From: Aquimarina latercula DSM 2041 | GTDB lineage: Bacteria > Bacteroidota > Bacteroidia > Flavobacteriales > Flavobacteriaceae | Length of the DNA: 64,000 nucleotides | Direction: 5' to 3' | NCBI RefSeq assembly: GCF_000430645.1 | Contig: NZ_KE387185.1 | Span: 779,780-843,779 of the forward strand | Part shown: positions 17,737 through 27,342 of the stretch, piece by piece | Numbering within the stretch: position 1 is the stretch's first letter | How the letters are laid out: every line of letters begins with the position of its first letter | Notes under the pieces: model-generated | What the model was told of the DNA's origin: nothing | Databases searched by the model: none | The model's input: only the letters and a program-made list of their open reading frames with translations | Program-made: the position numbers and the translations under genes

Positions 17737-18125
17737 TTTGTTTTTAGGTTTTAATTATTCTTTATTTCGATGATTAATTAATTGGAATAACTATGCCAGA
17801 GGATGTTTTTAGACAGTTTTGAATTTAAAATACTGATAGATAGTGTTTTAAATAAAATATTAATAATGTTAAGGGTATCTAAAATGTGTAGAAATAAAGT
17901 GAGTAATGCGGAAATTTGCAACAAATTACTTGGGTTCTATACTTATAGATTACTTTGTATACATTGTGTCAACAATTAAATTTTACCTATAAATTATCCT
18001 CAGTGTTTTATAATATATTTTAAGAAGTCAAAAAAAATTGGTTGCTCTTTTTTCATTAATTACATTTGTTAGCGGTTTAATAACCATAATTTTGAAAATA
18101 GTATAAAATATAAATAGAAAATATA
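17737..18125. other. 389-bp divergent spacer; gcdH promoter
   Basis: Besides the gcdH promoter at 18038-18068, nothing is recognisable. The promoter of the small secreted protein gene must also be here but was not identified. Confidence 0.55.
18038..18068 (+). promoter_or_regulatory. Promoter of the acyl-CoA dehydrogenase gene
   Basis: TTG at 18038-18040 and TACATTTG at 18061-18068 have 20 bases between them. The start codon is 57 bases further on. Confidence 0.6.
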
Positions 18126-19304
18126 ATGAAGCCCGATCTTTTTGAAGCACCAGACTATTATAATTTAGATGAACTTTTGACAGACGAACATAAATTGGTT
18201 CGTGATGCTGCTCGTAGTTGGGTAAAACGAGATGTGTCTCCTATTATAGAAGAATATGCGCAACGTGCAGAATTTCCTAATCAAATTATTAAGGGATTAG
18301 CAGAAATAGGAGCTTTTGGACCTTATATTCCAGAAAAATATGGTGGAGCAGGACTGGATCAGATTAGTTACGGCTTAATTATGCAGGAAATAGAGCGAGG
18401 AGATTCTGGAGTACGTTCTACGGCATCAGTACAATCTTCATTAGTGATGTATCCAATTTGGAAATATGGAACTGAAGACCAACGAAATAAATACCTTCCT
18501 AAGTTAGCGTCTGGAGAATTTATGGGATGTTTTGGGCTTACGGAACCTGATCATGGATCTAATCCAGGCGGGATGACAACTAATTTTAAAGATAAGGGAG
18601 ATCATTATTTACTCAATGGGGCAAAGTTATGGATATCAAATGCTCCTTTTGCAGATATTGCTGTAGTTTGGGCAAAGAATGAAGAAGGAAGAGTTCACGG
18701 ACTTGTTGTAGAAAGAGGTATGGAAGGTTTTTCTACACCAGAAACACATAATAAATGGTCATTACGTGCATCTGCAACTGGAGAGCTTATTTTCGATAAT
18801 GTAAAAGTGCCAAAAGAGAACTTATTACCAGGAAAAAGTGGATTAGGAGCTCCGCTAGGTTGTTTAGATTCAGCTCGTTTTGGGATCGCTTGGGGAGCAA
18901 TAGGGGCAGCTATGGATTGTTATGATACCGCATTACGATATTCTAAGGAAAGAATTCAGTTTGATAAACCGATTGGAGGTACTCAGTTACAGCAAAAGAA
19001 ATTGGCAGAAATGATTACTGAAATTACTAAAGCGCAGTTACTAGCTTGGCGATTGGGAGTGTTAAGAGAAGAAGGAAAAGCTACCTCTGCACAAATCTCT
19101 ATGGCAAAGAGAAATAATGTCGATATGGCGATAAAAATAGCACGTGAAGCTAGACAAATTCTCGGAGGAATGGGGATTACAGGAGAATATAGTATTATGA
19201 GGCATATGATGAATTTAGAGAGTGTAATTACCTATGAAGGAACTCATGATATTCATCTTTTGATAACTGGTATGGATATAACAGGAATTGCAGCGTTTAA
19301 ATAA
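18126..19304 (+). CDS. gcdH: Glutaryl-CoA dehydrogenase (acyl-CoA dehydrogenase family)
   Basis: 392 residues with the full acyl-CoA dehydrogenase fold. The reaction is FAD-linked oxidation and decarboxylation of glutaryl-CoA to crotonyl-CoA in lysine/tryptophan breakdown. The glutaryl-CoA subgroup is indicated by RSTASVQSSLVMYPI (Arg for the gamma-carboxylate) and by the catalytic Glu E371 in TYEGTHDIHLL. FAD-binding stretches CFGLTEPDHGSNPG and KLWISNAPFADI are present. The gene has its own promoter and no catabolic partners nearby. Another short-chain acyl-CoA dehydrogenase is the alternative, less likely because of the EGTHDIH signature. Confidence 0.88.
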   Translation: MKPDLFEAPDYYNLDELLTDEHKLVRDAARSWVKRDVSPIIEEYAQRAEFPNQIIKGLAEIGAFGPYIPEKYGGAGLDQISYGLIMQEIERGDSGVRSTASVQSSLVMYPIWKYGTEDQRNKYLPKLASGEFMGCFGLTEPDHGSNPGGMTTNFKDKGDHYLLNGAKLWISNAPFADIAVVWAKNEEGRVHGLVVERGMEGFSTPETHNKWSLRASATGELIFDNVKVPKENLLPGKSGLGAPLGCLDSARFGIAWGAIGAAMDCYDTALRYSKERIQFDKPIGGTQLQQKKLAEMITEITKAQLLAWRLGVLREEGKATSAQISMAKRNNVDMAIKIAREARQILGGMGITGEYSIMRHMMNLESVITYEGTHDIHLLITGMDITGIAAFK

Positions 19305-19332
19305 TTGATAATTTAAGGAAAACACAAACGTC

Positions 19333-19367
19333 TTGAAATAGTAAGATGTTTTGTGCTAATATTTTTG
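19333..19367 (+). promoter_or_regulatory. Possible promoter of the GDPD gene
   Basis: TTG at 19333-19335 and TATTTTTG at 19360-19367 have a 24-base gap, one base longer than usual. The start codon follows 23 bases on. Confidence 0.35.
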
Positions 19368-19390
19368 TGGTTTAGAAAATAGTTTTAATT

Positions 19391-20068
19391 ATGAAGATAA
19401 TTGGACATCGTGGAGCAGCTGGATTAGTTGCAGAAAACACAGTAGAGTCTATAGCTGAGGCTTTTAAATATAATGTTGACGGAATTGAAATAGACATTCA
19501 TAAATGTAAATCAGGAGAGCTTGTTGTAATCCATGACGAAACCTTAGAGAGAACAACAAATGGTAAAGGGAAAGTTTCTGAATTTACGTTTCAGGAGTTA
19601 AAAAAATATAGAACAAAAGAAGGGTATAGAATTCCAACACTTAATGAGGTGTTAGATTTTGTAAACGCCAAATGTATACTTAATATAGAGCTAAAAGGAA
19701 TAGGGACTGCTGGTCCTGTCCTGGAGCTTTTAGAACGACAAATCAAAGATTCAGATTGGGATTATGATGATTTTATCTTGTCTAGTTTTGATCATTCTCA
19801 ATTATTTCAGATAAAATCGAAAACTTCTAAGTTTAAATTAGGTGTTTTGACGGAAAAAAGTATTCCATCAATACTTAAGGTTGCAGTAGTGCTAGAAGCA
19901 TTTTCTCTGCATACTCCAATACTTTCTTTACAAAAAGAAGAAGTCACTTCGGCGAAGAACAATGGGTTTAAAGTGTATACATGGACGGTAAATGATTCGT
20001 CTAAGATAAAGTCGTCAAAAACTTGGAAGGTTGATGGTATCATTACAGATTTCCCTAATTTTGCTTAA
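19391..20068 (+). CDS. Glycerophosphodiester phosphodiesterase
   Basis: 225 residues covering one GDPD TIM barrel. The catalytic signature IGHRGAAGLVAENTVES, the metal ligands in GIEIDIHKCKSGELVVIHD and ERTTNGKG are all present. The enzyme splits glycerophosphodiesters into glycerol-3-phosphate and alcohol. No signal peptide is seen, so it is a cytoplasmic UgpQ-type rather than periplasmic GlpQ-type enzyme. Its stop overlaps the next start by one base (TAATG), so it is coupled to the flavoprotein gene. Confidence 0.92.
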   Translation: MKIIGHRGAAGLVAENTVESIAEAFKYNVDGIEIDIHKCKSGELVVIHDETLERTTNGKGKVSEFTFQELKKYRTKEGYRIPTLNEVLDFVNAKCILNIELKGIGTAGPVLELLERQIKDSDWDYDDFILSSFDHSQLFQIKSKTSKFKLGVLTEKSIPSILKVAVVLEAFSLHTPILSLQKEEVTSAKNNGFKVYTWTVNDSSKIKSSKTWKVDGIITDFPNFA

Positions 20069-21276
20069 TGCAATATGATTTCTTAATAATTGGTGGAGGT
20101 GCAGCAGGGTTTTTTACAGCTATAAATGTAGCAGAAAAGAACCCTAACCTTAAGATAGGGATTCTAGAAAGAGGGAAAGAGGTCTTATCCAAAGTAAGAA
20201 TTTCGGGAGGTGGAAGATGTAATGTTACTCATGCAGAGTTTGTTCCGGATGAATTAAGCAAGAATTACCCTAGGGGAGAGAAAGAACTTATAGGTCCTTT
20301 TCATACTTTTATGACTGGTGATACTATAGAATGGTTTAGTGGTCGTGGAGTAGAATTAAAAATAGAAGATGATGGAAGAATTTTTCCTGTTTCTGATTCT
20401 TCACAGACTATTATTGATTGCTTCCTTTCAGAATCAAAAAAACTTGGTATTGAAGTTCTAAAAAATCATGTTGTCAAAAATTTTTATAAGGAAGAAGAAA
20501 TTTGGAAGGTAATTACGAATCAAGGTGATTTTGAAGCTGAAAAATTAATGTTGGCTACCGGAAGTAACCCTAAGATATGGACAAAACTTAATGAGTTAGA
20601 TCTTAAAACTATTGATGCTGTCCCATCATTATTTACATTTAATATAAAAGATAGTAGAATTAAAGAATTGCCAGGAATCGCTACAGAAGCTTCGGTTGCA
20701 GTAAAGAATTCCAAATTGACTAGTGATGGTCCTTTGCTTATTACACATTGGGGTATGAGTGGTCCCGCTATACTCAAATTATCCGCTTGGGGCGCGGTAG
20801 AGTTGAATTCCTATCAGTATAATTTTGAGATTATTGTTAATTGGCTACAGGATTATACTAAAGAAGAGGTGGTAGATGTGCTAAAATCACTAAAAAATAA
20901 AAACCCTAAGCAACAGGTTTTTAAATATGCTCAATTTGAATTACCAAAAAGGTTATGGCAAAGCTTAGTTCTTACGTCTGGGATACATAATACTACTCGA
21001 TGGGCAGATATTAATAAATCTCAATTATTTAAATTATCAGAAGAATTGACTCAAGGAATTTTTAAGGTCAAAGGGAAGAGTACCTTTAAAGAAGAGTTTG
21101 TTACCGCTGGTGGAATTGATCTTAAGGAGATTAATTTTAAAACTTTTGAAAGTAAGAAATATAAGAATCTATACTTCGCCGGAGAAATATTAAATATTGA
21201 CGCAATTACAGGAGGGTTTAATTTTCAGAATGCCTGGACAGGTGCGTATATTGCTGCTCAAGCTATTATATCTTAA
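20068..21276 (+). CDS. FAD-dependent flavoprotein of the HI0933/BaiN family
   Basis: 402 residues. The N-terminal FAD Rossmann motif is IIGGGAAGFFTAINVAE, followed by the family signature KVRISGGGRCNVTHA. The C-terminal FAD contact reads FAGEILNIDAITGGFNFQNAWTG. Family members are often annotated as aminoacetone oxidase or BaiN-like reductases, but their substrates are mostly unproven. It is translationally coupled to the GDPD gene upstream and 2 bases from the DUF1697 gene downstream, so the three form one operon without an obvious shared pathway. Confidence 0.88.
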   Translation: MQYDFLIIGGGAAGFFTAINVAEKNPNLKIGILERGKEVLSKVRISGGGRCNVTHAEFVPDELSKNYPRGEKELIGPFHTFMTGDTIEWFSGRGVELKIEDDGRIFPVSDSSQTIIDCFLSESKKLGIEVLKNHVVKNFYKEEEIWKVITNQGDFEAEKLMLATGSNPKIWTKLNELDLKTIDAVPSLFTFNIKDSRIKELPGIATEASVAVKNSKLTSDGPLLITHWGMSGPAILKLSAWGAVELNSYQYNFEIIVNWLQDYTKEEVVDVLKSLKNKNPKQQVFKYAQFELPKRLWQSLVLTSGIHNTTRWADINKSQLFKLSEELTQGIFKVKGKSTFKEEFVTAGGIDLKEINFKTFESKKYKNLYFAGEILNIDAITGGFNFQNAWTGAYIAAQAIIS

Positions 21277-21278
21277 AT

Positions 21279-21836
21279 ATGAATACATACATAGTCTTAT
21301 TGAGAGGAATTAATGTTGGGGGTCATAAAAAGATTAAAATGGCTGATCTTAAACAGCTTTTTTTAAACTTAGAATTTACTTCGGTGGTTACATATATCCA
21401 AAGTGGTAATGTTATTGTTCAACATAGTTCAGAAGATATTCGATCGTTAGAAATGAGAATTAGAGTTGGTATTGAGGAGCGGTTTGGTTTTGATGTTCCT
21501 GTTTTGATGATTACTTATGAAAAATTAGATAAGATACTTAAGAATAATCCATTTATTAATAAAATCAAAGAGGATGAGCTTGAAAGTAAAAAAATGTATT
21601 TTATGCTTCTATATGAGCATCCAGATATAAAAGTTTCAGAAGAACTGTCTTTAGTTTCGTTTGTTCCAGAAGAGTTTAGTATAACCAAAGATGTAGTCTA
21701 TTTATTCGCTGCAAATGGTTATGGTAAAACAAAGCTTCACAGTAATTTCTTTGAAAAGAAACTAAAGTGTCAAGCCACAGCTAGAAACCTTAAAACAATG
21801 AATAAATTATTGGAATTAAGTTCTTTATCTAAATAA
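21279..21836 (+). CDS. DUF1697 family protein
   Basis: 185 residues opening with YIVLLRGINVGGHKKIKMADLK and containing VVTYIQSGNVIV, the diagnostic phrases of DUF1697. It is cytoplasmic with no membrane segments. The function of the family is not established. It starts 2 bases after the flavoprotein stop. Confidence 0.9.
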   Translation: MNTYIVLLRGINVGGHKKIKMADLKQLFLNLEFTSVVTYIQSGNVIVQHSSEDIRSLEMRIRVGIEERFGFDVPVLMITYEKLDKILKNNPFINKIKEDELESKKMYFMLLYEHPDIKVSEELSLVSFVPEEFSITKDVVYLFAANGYGKTKLHSNFFEKKLKCQATARNLKTMNKLLELSSLSK

Positions 21837-21910
21837 GTTGTATAAATACTTCTCGGAAATCTGTGTAAAATTTCGTATATTAAAAAGGTTTAACCATTAC
21901 CTTATACACT

Positions 21911-22693
21911 ATGAAAAAAATTACACTAATACTTATTATCGTTTTTATCTATAATAACGCATATGTTGCTCATGCGAATGACAAAGAACCTATAAAAAAA
22001 TTATTGATGGATTATATCAATAAGATTAATGATTTAGAAAGAGGAGCAAAAAAAAATAGTGTTTTATATCTATTTGATGAGAAATATAGTGGAAATACAG
22101 TTTATGTTAATCTATCAGGAGCTTTGGTAAGAAAAGATTACGATAAAAAGAATATTTCATCGCAATTGGATGATATCATTAATGATGATAATTATAGTTT
22201 TAAACTTACATTAGACAAAGTTGTTTTTCAAAACCAAAAAGAGAATGCAGGAATCATTTCTGCAGTGGTTAATTTTGAGTCATTTATAGATAAGAAATTA
22301 GCGGAGAGGGGAACCATGTTGATGGACTTGGTGGGTGTAAAAGTTAATGAGAGGTGGAGGATTGTTCAAAATAATATGGTGAGGGTTTCAGAAGCAAAAG
22401 ATATAGGAGAGTGTGTTTGTTATATGTATGGAAATGGAGACACTAAATTTGTTACAGAAGTTTATTTTCCTGCAGGATTAGAATACGATCAAAAATTGGA
22501 GTCTTTTCAGATTACTAAAAAGGATGGAGTAAGAGTTATTAAATCTCATAGTGATGAATTTTCTTGGAAAGGAAACGGAGGTGTCTATTATAAAGGTAAA
22601 TCTATAGGAAAGACAAAAGAGCCCAAAAAAGCCATACAAGCAGCGGTCAAAAAATTATATAAAGATTCCTGCGTAGATGTAATATTTAATTAG
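21911..22693 (+). CDS. Secreted hypothetical protein (260 aa)
   Basis: A signal peptide (1-22, ending AHA) precedes a lysine- and aspartate-rich protein. The first mature part (residues 28-155) has an NTF2-like layout of alternating helix and long strands (FKLTLDKVVFQNQKENAGIISAV). The second (165-260) contains GECVCYMYGNGDTKFVTEVYFPAG and two further Cys. I recognise no named family. It starts 74 bases after DUF1697 and ends at a strong terminator, so it may be the last gene of that operon or stand alone. Confidence 0.6.
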   Translation: MKKITLILIIVFIYNNAYVAHANDKEPIKKLLMDYINKINDLERGAKKNSVLYLFDEKYSGNTVYVNLSGALVRKDYDKKNISSQLDDIINDDNYSFKLTLDKVVFQNQKENAGIISAVVNFESFIDKKLAERGTMLMDLVGVKVNERWRIVQNNMVRVSEAKDIGECVCYMYGNGDTKFVTEVYFPAGLEYDQKLESFQITKKDGVRVIKSHSDEFSWKGNGGVYYKGKSIGKTKEPKKAIQAAVKKLYKDSCVDVIFN

Positions 22694-22712
22694 GCTAGCT
22701 CAAATATAATAC

Positions 22713-22768
22713 AACAATAATAAAAGTATCCTATCGATATATGTCTGTAGGATACTTTTATTATTGTT
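22713..22768. terminator. Strong bidirectional terminator
   Basis: A 21-bp perfect stem (22713-22733 with 22748-22768) has a long T run on the plus side. It lies between the secreted protein gene and the convergent tetR gene. Confidence 0.9.
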
Positions 22769-22778
22769 TTTTTTAAAA

Positions 22779-23336
22779 TTAATCTCTAAGAAACCCTTTC
22801 CAGGATATTTCTATTGCTTGATTAATATGTTTATCTAATAATTTCACTTTTTCATTTTCGTGAATTTTTACTAGGGATACAACATTTCCAAAAAACAATT
22901 CTTCCATAACCATGGAGTTATATGATTTGAATACTTTTTGCCGAATACCTGATTTAAAATAATTCTCGATCTCCCCGTAATATTGTCTCGCTTTATCTTT
23001 TAAGGATTGAGGGATTTCTGGAGATCTTGCAATCTGTTCAGAAAACACAAAAGCTAATGGGTTGTTTACGAAATAGTGAAATAGATTAAGCCACATAATT
23101 GAAAACTGCTTTTTAATATCGTCCTCAGGGACATTACGCATAACAACAGTTCCAAAATCTTGAGTAAGCATTAAATAGAGTTCTGTAATAATTTCCTCTT
23201 TATTCTTAAAATGGTGATATACAGTTCCATTGGCAACACCAGATTCTTTAATAATTTGCGAAAGAGAAGTTGCCCGTATTCCTTGTTTTGTGATTAATTC
23301 TAAAGTTGTCTGTAAGACAATTGACTTTTTGTTCAT
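22779..23336 (-). CDS. TetR/AcrR-family transcriptional regulator
   Basis: 185 residues. The N-terminal TetR helix-turn-helix is clear (GIRATSLSQIIKESGVANGTVYHHFKNKEEIITELY). The C-terminal ligand domain has no recognisable specificity. It follows tspO by 27 bases on the same strand, so it probably forms an operon with it and may regulate it. Confidence 0.92.
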   Translation of the reverse strand: MNKKSIVLQTTLELITKQGIRATSLSQIIKESGVANGTVYHHFKNKEEIITELYLMLTQDFGTVVMRNVPEDDIKKQFSIMWLNLFHYFVNNPLAFVFSEQIARSPEIPQSLKDKARQYYGEIENYFKSGIRQKVFKSYNSMVMEELFFGNVVSLVKIHENEKVKLLDKHINQAIEISWKGFLRD

Positions 23337-23363
23337 AAAAATTTTTATTCCTTCATTCTTGGT

Positions 23364-23837
23364 TTAGTTAAGTTGCCAAATAGCAAAATTCAATGCAGTT
23401 GCATAAGCAACCCATATCAAGTAAGGGATAAGTAGGTAAGCGGCTGTCGAGTTAACAACTTTAAACCACCTGATTGTAAACAATAAAAGGATAAACAGGG
23501 CAAGTATATCCACAAGTGCAATCAATGGATTACGTAATCCAAAGAAAAAAATGGACCACGCAGCATTGAGTAAAAGTTGAAACCCAAAATGGTATAACGC
23601 AGTTTTTACCCATTTATGATAAAAACCTTTACTCCAAACAATTCCGGCAGCAATTCCCATCATAATATATAGGGCTGTCCATACTGGGGCAAAGAGCCAA
23701 TTTGGGGGCGTAAAGGAAGGTTTTTGCAGTCCTGGATACCAACTGGTAATCGATGTTTGCGTAGCAATACTACTCAAAAAACCAATTAACAAGCATAGCA
23801 AAACAGCAATACCAATACGCAGTATTTTTTTTTTCAT
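23364..23837 (-). CDS. tspO: TspO/MBR family tryptophan-rich sensory protein
   Basis: 157 residues with five transmembrane helices and the family's aromatic motifs (SWYPGLQKPSFTPPNWLFAPVW, LLNAAWSIFFFGLRNP). TspO proteins bind porphyrins and sterol-like ligands and modulate tetrapyrrole or stress responses. It is upstream of a tetR gene and divergent from the mevalonate-pathway operon, about 100 bases apart. Confidence 0.93.
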   Translation of the reverse strand: MKKKILRIGIAVLLCLLIGFLSSIATQTSITSWYPGLQKPSFTPPNWLFAPVWTALYIMMGIAAGIVWSKGFYHKWVKTALYHFGFQLLLNAAWSIFFFGLRNPLIALVDILALFILLLFTIRWFKVVNSTAAYLLIPYLIWVAYATALNFAIWQLN

Positions 23838-23909
23838 TCGAATTAGTTAGTTAAATACTAAAATAGCAATTTATTTTTACTAGCTTACTTTTAAAAGCAG
23901 ATAACAACT

Positions 23910-23917
23910 TATCTTTG
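23910..23917 (+). promoter_or_regulatory. -7 element of the isoprenoid operon
   Basis: TATCTTTG fits TAnnTTTG exactly and lies 20 bases before the mvaD start. A clear TTG at -33 is lacking. Confidence 0.45.
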
Positions 23918-23937
23918 CCAAAATTATTTTTTACGTT

Positions 23938-25023
23938 ATGGGTGATTATAGTCAGTTTGTCACTAAAATATCTTCTGTAGTTCTTGATAAAGGATTTATT
24001 TCTTGTACATCACCGAGTAATATTGCCTTAGTGAAATATTGGGGAAAACGACCAGTGCAATTACCAGAAAATCCTTCTATAAGTTTTACGTTAGATACTT
24101 GTAAAACTGAGACCATATTAAGATATGAAAAATTAGAAAGTATTTCTGAAAATTTTCAATTCGAGTTGTTTTTTGAAGGAAAATCCAAACCAGATTTTAA
24201 ACCAAAAATTCAAAGTTTTTTTCAAAGAATAATTAGCTACGTTCCTTTTCTTAAGCAGTATAAGTTTATAATAGAAACGAGTAATACATTTCCTCATAGT
24301 AGTGGAATAGCTTCTTCTGCAAGTGGGATGAGTGCTTTGGCATATTGTTTAATGCAGTTAGAAAAACAGCTAAACCCTGAGATGACCGGCGACGAGTTTG
24401 TTCAGAAAACTTCCTTTTTATCTAGATTAGGATCAGGAAGTGCTAGTAGAAGTATAGAAGGGCCGATTACAGTTTGGGGAGCGCATAAAAATGTAGAAGG
24501 AAGTAATGATGCATATGCAGTAAAATTTCCTTATACCATTCATGAAAATTTTAAGAATTATCAAGATACTATTCTTCTTGTCGATAAAGGAGAAAAACAA
24601 GTGAGTAGCTCTGTCGGTCATGATTTAATGCACGGTCACCCTTTTTCTTCTGAAAGATTTAAACAAGCAAACGAAAATATAGATAAACTTAAAAGTATTT
24701 TAATTTCCGGAGACTTGGATAAGTTTATTGAAGTGGTGGAAAGTGAAGCATTGACCTTGCATGCTATGATGATGACTTCTTTACCTTATTTTATTCTTAT
24801 GAAACCAAACACATTATCTGTTATTAATAAGATTTGGGAGTATAGAAAAGAGACAGGATCTAAAATTTGTTTCACCTTAGATGCTGGAGCAAATGTTCAT
24901 ATATTATATCCAGATTCGGAGAAGGAGCAGGTAATCGACTTCATTAAGAGAGAGTTAGTTGTATATTGTGAGAAAGGACAGTATATTTGCGACAAAATAG
25001 GATTAGGTGCTAAATTGTTGTAA
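23938..25023 (+). CDS. mvaD: Diphosphomevalonate decarboxylase
   Basis: 361 residues of the GHMP fold. The family signature SPSNIALVKYWGKR and the ATP loop FPHSSGIASSASGMSALA are present, with SRLGSGSASRS further on. The enzyme makes isopentenyl diphosphate by ATP-dependent decarboxylation of mevalonate diphosphate. It is first in a three-gene operon with mevalonate kinase and a prenyltransferase, consistent with the mevalonate route used by Flavobacteriia. Confidence 0.95.
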   Translation: MGDYSQFVTKISSVVLDKGFISCTSPSNIALVKYWGKRPVQLPENPSISFTLDTCKTETILRYEKLESISENFQFELFFEGKSKPDFKPKIQSFFQRIISYVPFLKQYKFIIETSNTFPHSSGIASSASGMSALAYCLMQLEKQLNPEMTGDEFVQKTSFLSRLGSGSASRSIEGPITVWGAHKNVEGSNDAYAVKFPYTIHENFKNYQDTILLVDKGEKQVSSSVGHDLMHGHPFSSERFKQANENIDKLKSILISGDLDKFIEVVESEALTLHAMMMTSLPYFILMKPNTLSVINKIWEYRKETGSKICFTLDAGANVHILYPDSEKEQVIDFIKRELVVYCEKGQYICDKIGLGAKLL

Positions 25024-25070
25024 CTTTATCCTAATTAGTTAGACAAATTGGATATAAGGAATACGAACAG

Positions 25071-26006
25071 ATGAAAGGACCACTTTTTTACTCTAAGATA
25101 TTATTGTTTGGAGAATATGGTATAATTAAAGACTCAAAAGGGCTTTCTATACCCTATAATTTCTTCAAAGGAGCTCTAAAAGTATCTGATAATCCAGATG
25201 AAGAAGCGACTAAATCCAATAAAAGTTTAATTGATTTCACTAGTTATTTAGAAAGTGTTCAAGATAAAAATATCGTAGAATTCGATTTAGAAAGGTTGAA
25301 AAACGATGTGGCATCTGGGATGTATTTTGATAGTAGTATTCCTCAAGGATATGGAGTAGGCAGCAGTGGAGCACTTGTAGCTGCAATTTATGATAAATAC
25401 GCTACGGATAAGATTACGGTTCTAGAAAACCTTACCCGAGATAAATTGTTGAAGTTAAAAGAGATTTTCGGATTCATGGAATCATTTTTTCATGGCAGTA
25501 GTTCTGGTTTAGATCCTTTAAACAGTTATTTAAGCCTTCCTATTCTAATTAATTCTAAAGATAATATAGAACCTGCAGGAATTCCGTCACAAAGTGTAGA
25601 TCATAAAAAGGGAGCTGTATTTTTATTGGATAGTGGTATTGTAGGAGAAACTGCTCCGATGGTAAGCATTTTCATGGAAAGCATGAAGCAAGAGGGATTT
25701 CGATCAATGCTTAAGAATCAGTTTGTTAAGCATACCGATGCTTGTGTTGATGACTTTTTGAAAGGCGATATAAAATCATTGTTTTCTAATATTAAACAGT
25801 TGTCTAATGTTGTTTTAGATAATTTTAAGCCAATGATTCCTAAGCAGTTTCATGCATTATGGAAAAACGGAATAGAAACTAATGATTATTATCTTAAACT
25901 ATGTGGTTCTGGAGGCGGTGGTTATATATTAGGTTTTACCCAGGATTTTAATAAAGCCCAAACTGCATTAAAAGATTATAAATTAGAAGTGGTATACAAC
26001 TTTTAA
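25071..26006 (+). CDS. Mevalonate kinase-like GHMP kinase
   Basis: 311 residues. KILLFGEYGI marks the N-terminus of mevalonate kinases, PQGYGVGSSGALVAAI is the GHMP ATP loop, and FFHGSSSGLDPLNSY carries the Asp region of the active site. It phosphorylates mevalonate in the cytoplasm. The position between mvaD and the prenyltransferase supports the assignment over phosphomevalonate kinase, which remains a lesser possibility. Confidence 0.88.
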   Translation: MKGPLFYSKILLFGEYGIIKDSKGLSIPYNFFKGALKVSDNPDEEATKSNKSLIDFTSYLESVQDKNIVEFDLERLKNDVASGMYFDSSIPQGYGVGSSGALVAAIYDKYATDKITVLENLTRDKLLKLKEIFGFMESFFHGSSSGLDPLNSYLSLPILINSKDNIEPAGIPSQSVDHKKGAVFLLDSGIVGETAPMVSIFMESMKQEGFRSMLKNQFVKHTDACVDDFLKGDIKSLFSNIKQLSNVVLDNFKPMIPKQFHALWKNGIETNDYYLKLCGSGGGGYILGFTQDFNKAQTALKDYKLEVVYNF

Positions 26007-26021
26007 TAGATCTACAGTAGG

Positions 26022-26930
26022 ATGTTTTCTAGAAAAAATAAACTCATCCTACTCAAATTATTGAGTCTATTTTCTATTGTTAGAGGATATAATGTGCTCA
26101 TTATTGTTTTAGCGCAATATCTTACTTCCATCTTTATTCTAGCTCCTCACATTCCTTTAAGAGAAGTGCTTTTTGATGCGAACTTATTTGTTATTGTTTT
26201 AGCATCTGCAAGCGTAATTGCAGCAGGATATATTATCAATAATTTTTATGACAGGGAAAAGGATCTTATAAATAGACCTCAGAAAACAATGTTAGATCGT
26301 TTAGTAAGCCAACGAACTAAATTAACTGGATATTTCGTGCTTAACTTTCTTTCAGTAATATTAGCTAGTTATGTTTCTTTTAAAGCGGTATTGTTTTTTT
26401 CTTTGTACGTATTTGGGATATGGTTGTATTCTCATAAGCTAAAAAGAATGCCGTTTCTAGGTAATTTTGTAGCATCTACGCTGTCAATTACTCCTTTCTT
26501 TGCTGTGTTCATTTATTATAAAAACTTTGATGAGGTGGTTTTTGTTCATGCTACCTTTTTGTTTTTAATGTTAGTGATGAGAGAAATGGTCAAAGACCTT
26601 GGGAATCTTAGAGGCGATGTAGCTCAAAATTATAAAACGATTCCAATTATTTATGGAGAATCAGCTTCGAAAAAAATGATTAGTTTATTAGTGTTAGCTT
26701 CGTGTCTGCCTATTTATTTGCTACTTACAAAATATGAAGTAGGCTATATGTATCTTTACTTTTATGTTTGTCTAACATTATTGTTGCTATTTCTAATAGC
26801 GTTATGGAAATCAGATGGAAGAATACATTATGTTTGGTTGCATAATATTTTAAAATTAATCATTGTATCTGGAGTATTTAGTATTATACTGATTGATGTT
26901 AATATGATACTGGATAGACTTCTTTGGTAA
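26022..26930 (+). CDS. UbiA-family prenyltransferase (geranylgeranylglycerol-phosphate type)
   Basis: 302 residues with about eight membrane helices. The two Asp-rich motifs are NNFYDREKDLINRPQK and KDLGNLRGDVAQNYKT. UbiA enzymes move an isoprenyl chain from its diphosphate onto an acceptor in the membrane. The Flavobacteriia members in this operon are usually annotated as geranylgeranylglycerol-phosphate geranylgeranyltransferase. The acceptor cannot be read from the sequence. It starts 15 bases after the mevalonate kinase gene and is followed by a terminator. Confidence 0.85.
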   Translation: MFSRKNKLILLKLLSLFSIVRGYNVLIIVLAQYLTSIFILAPHIPLREVLFDANLFVIVLASASVIAAGYIINNFYDREKDLINRPQKTMLDRLVSQRTKLTGYFVLNFLSVILASYVSFKAVLFFSLYVFGIWLYSHKLKRMPFLGNFVASTLSITPFFAVFIYYKNFDEVVFVHATFLFLMLVMREMVKDLGNLRGDVAQNYKTIPIIYGESASKKMISLLVLASCLPIYLLLTKYEVGYMYLYFYVCLTLLLLFLIALWKSDGRIHYVWLHNILKLIIVSGVFSIILIDVNMILDRLLW

Positions 26931-26938
26931 TAAAAAAA

Positions 26939-26967
26939 AGCAGCTATATCATTCGGATATAACTGCT
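26939..26967. terminator. Terminator of the isoprenoid operon
   Basis: A 12-bp stem with one G-U pair (26939-26950 with 26956-26967) is preceded by an A run. It lies between convergent genes. Confidence 0.75.
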
Positions 26968-26997
26968 CTTCTAAACAAGGTTTGTTTTGGTAAGTTT

Positions 26998-27342
26998 TTA
27001 AGCTTCAGGGTTTAATACTTTTAGCTTAATCTTAAATACTTTGTTACCAGTTTTGATAGCGTCAGTGTCAACTTTTTTGTAGTTTAATCTAGACTTTACG
27101 TACTGTTCTATTGCCTGTTTTTCTGAATCTACTGTAAGGATTACAATTTCTCCTTTAGCATTTAAGATAAATTCAATGTTAGCTTTAATTTCGTTACTCT
27201 CTAACCTAATTTCTGGTCTGTCTAATAAAAGAGCAATTTCGTTTCTTAGTTTTTGCTCTGAAGTTTCTTTAGTGTTTTTGTCATTTGCAAAAATTTGAGT
27301 TGTTGCTAAAATGGCTACTACTAATACAATTAATTTTTTCAT
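26998..27342 (-). CDS. Small secreted protein (114 aa)
   Basis: A signal peptide (1-19, ending IFA) is followed by a basic 95-residue domain. The pattern (KANIEFILNAKGEIVILTVDS, KLNYKKVDT, VFKIKLKVLNP) resembles the strand order of TonB C-terminal-like domains common in small Bacteroidota periplasmic proteins. Function is unknown. A TACATTTG element lies 55 bases upstream. Confidence 0.7.
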   Translation of the reverse strand: MKKLIVLVVAILATTQIFANDKNTKETSEQKLRNEIALLLDRPEIRLESNEIKANIEFILNAKGEIVILTVDSEKQAIEQYVKSRLNYKKVDTDAIKTGNKVFKIKLKVLNPEA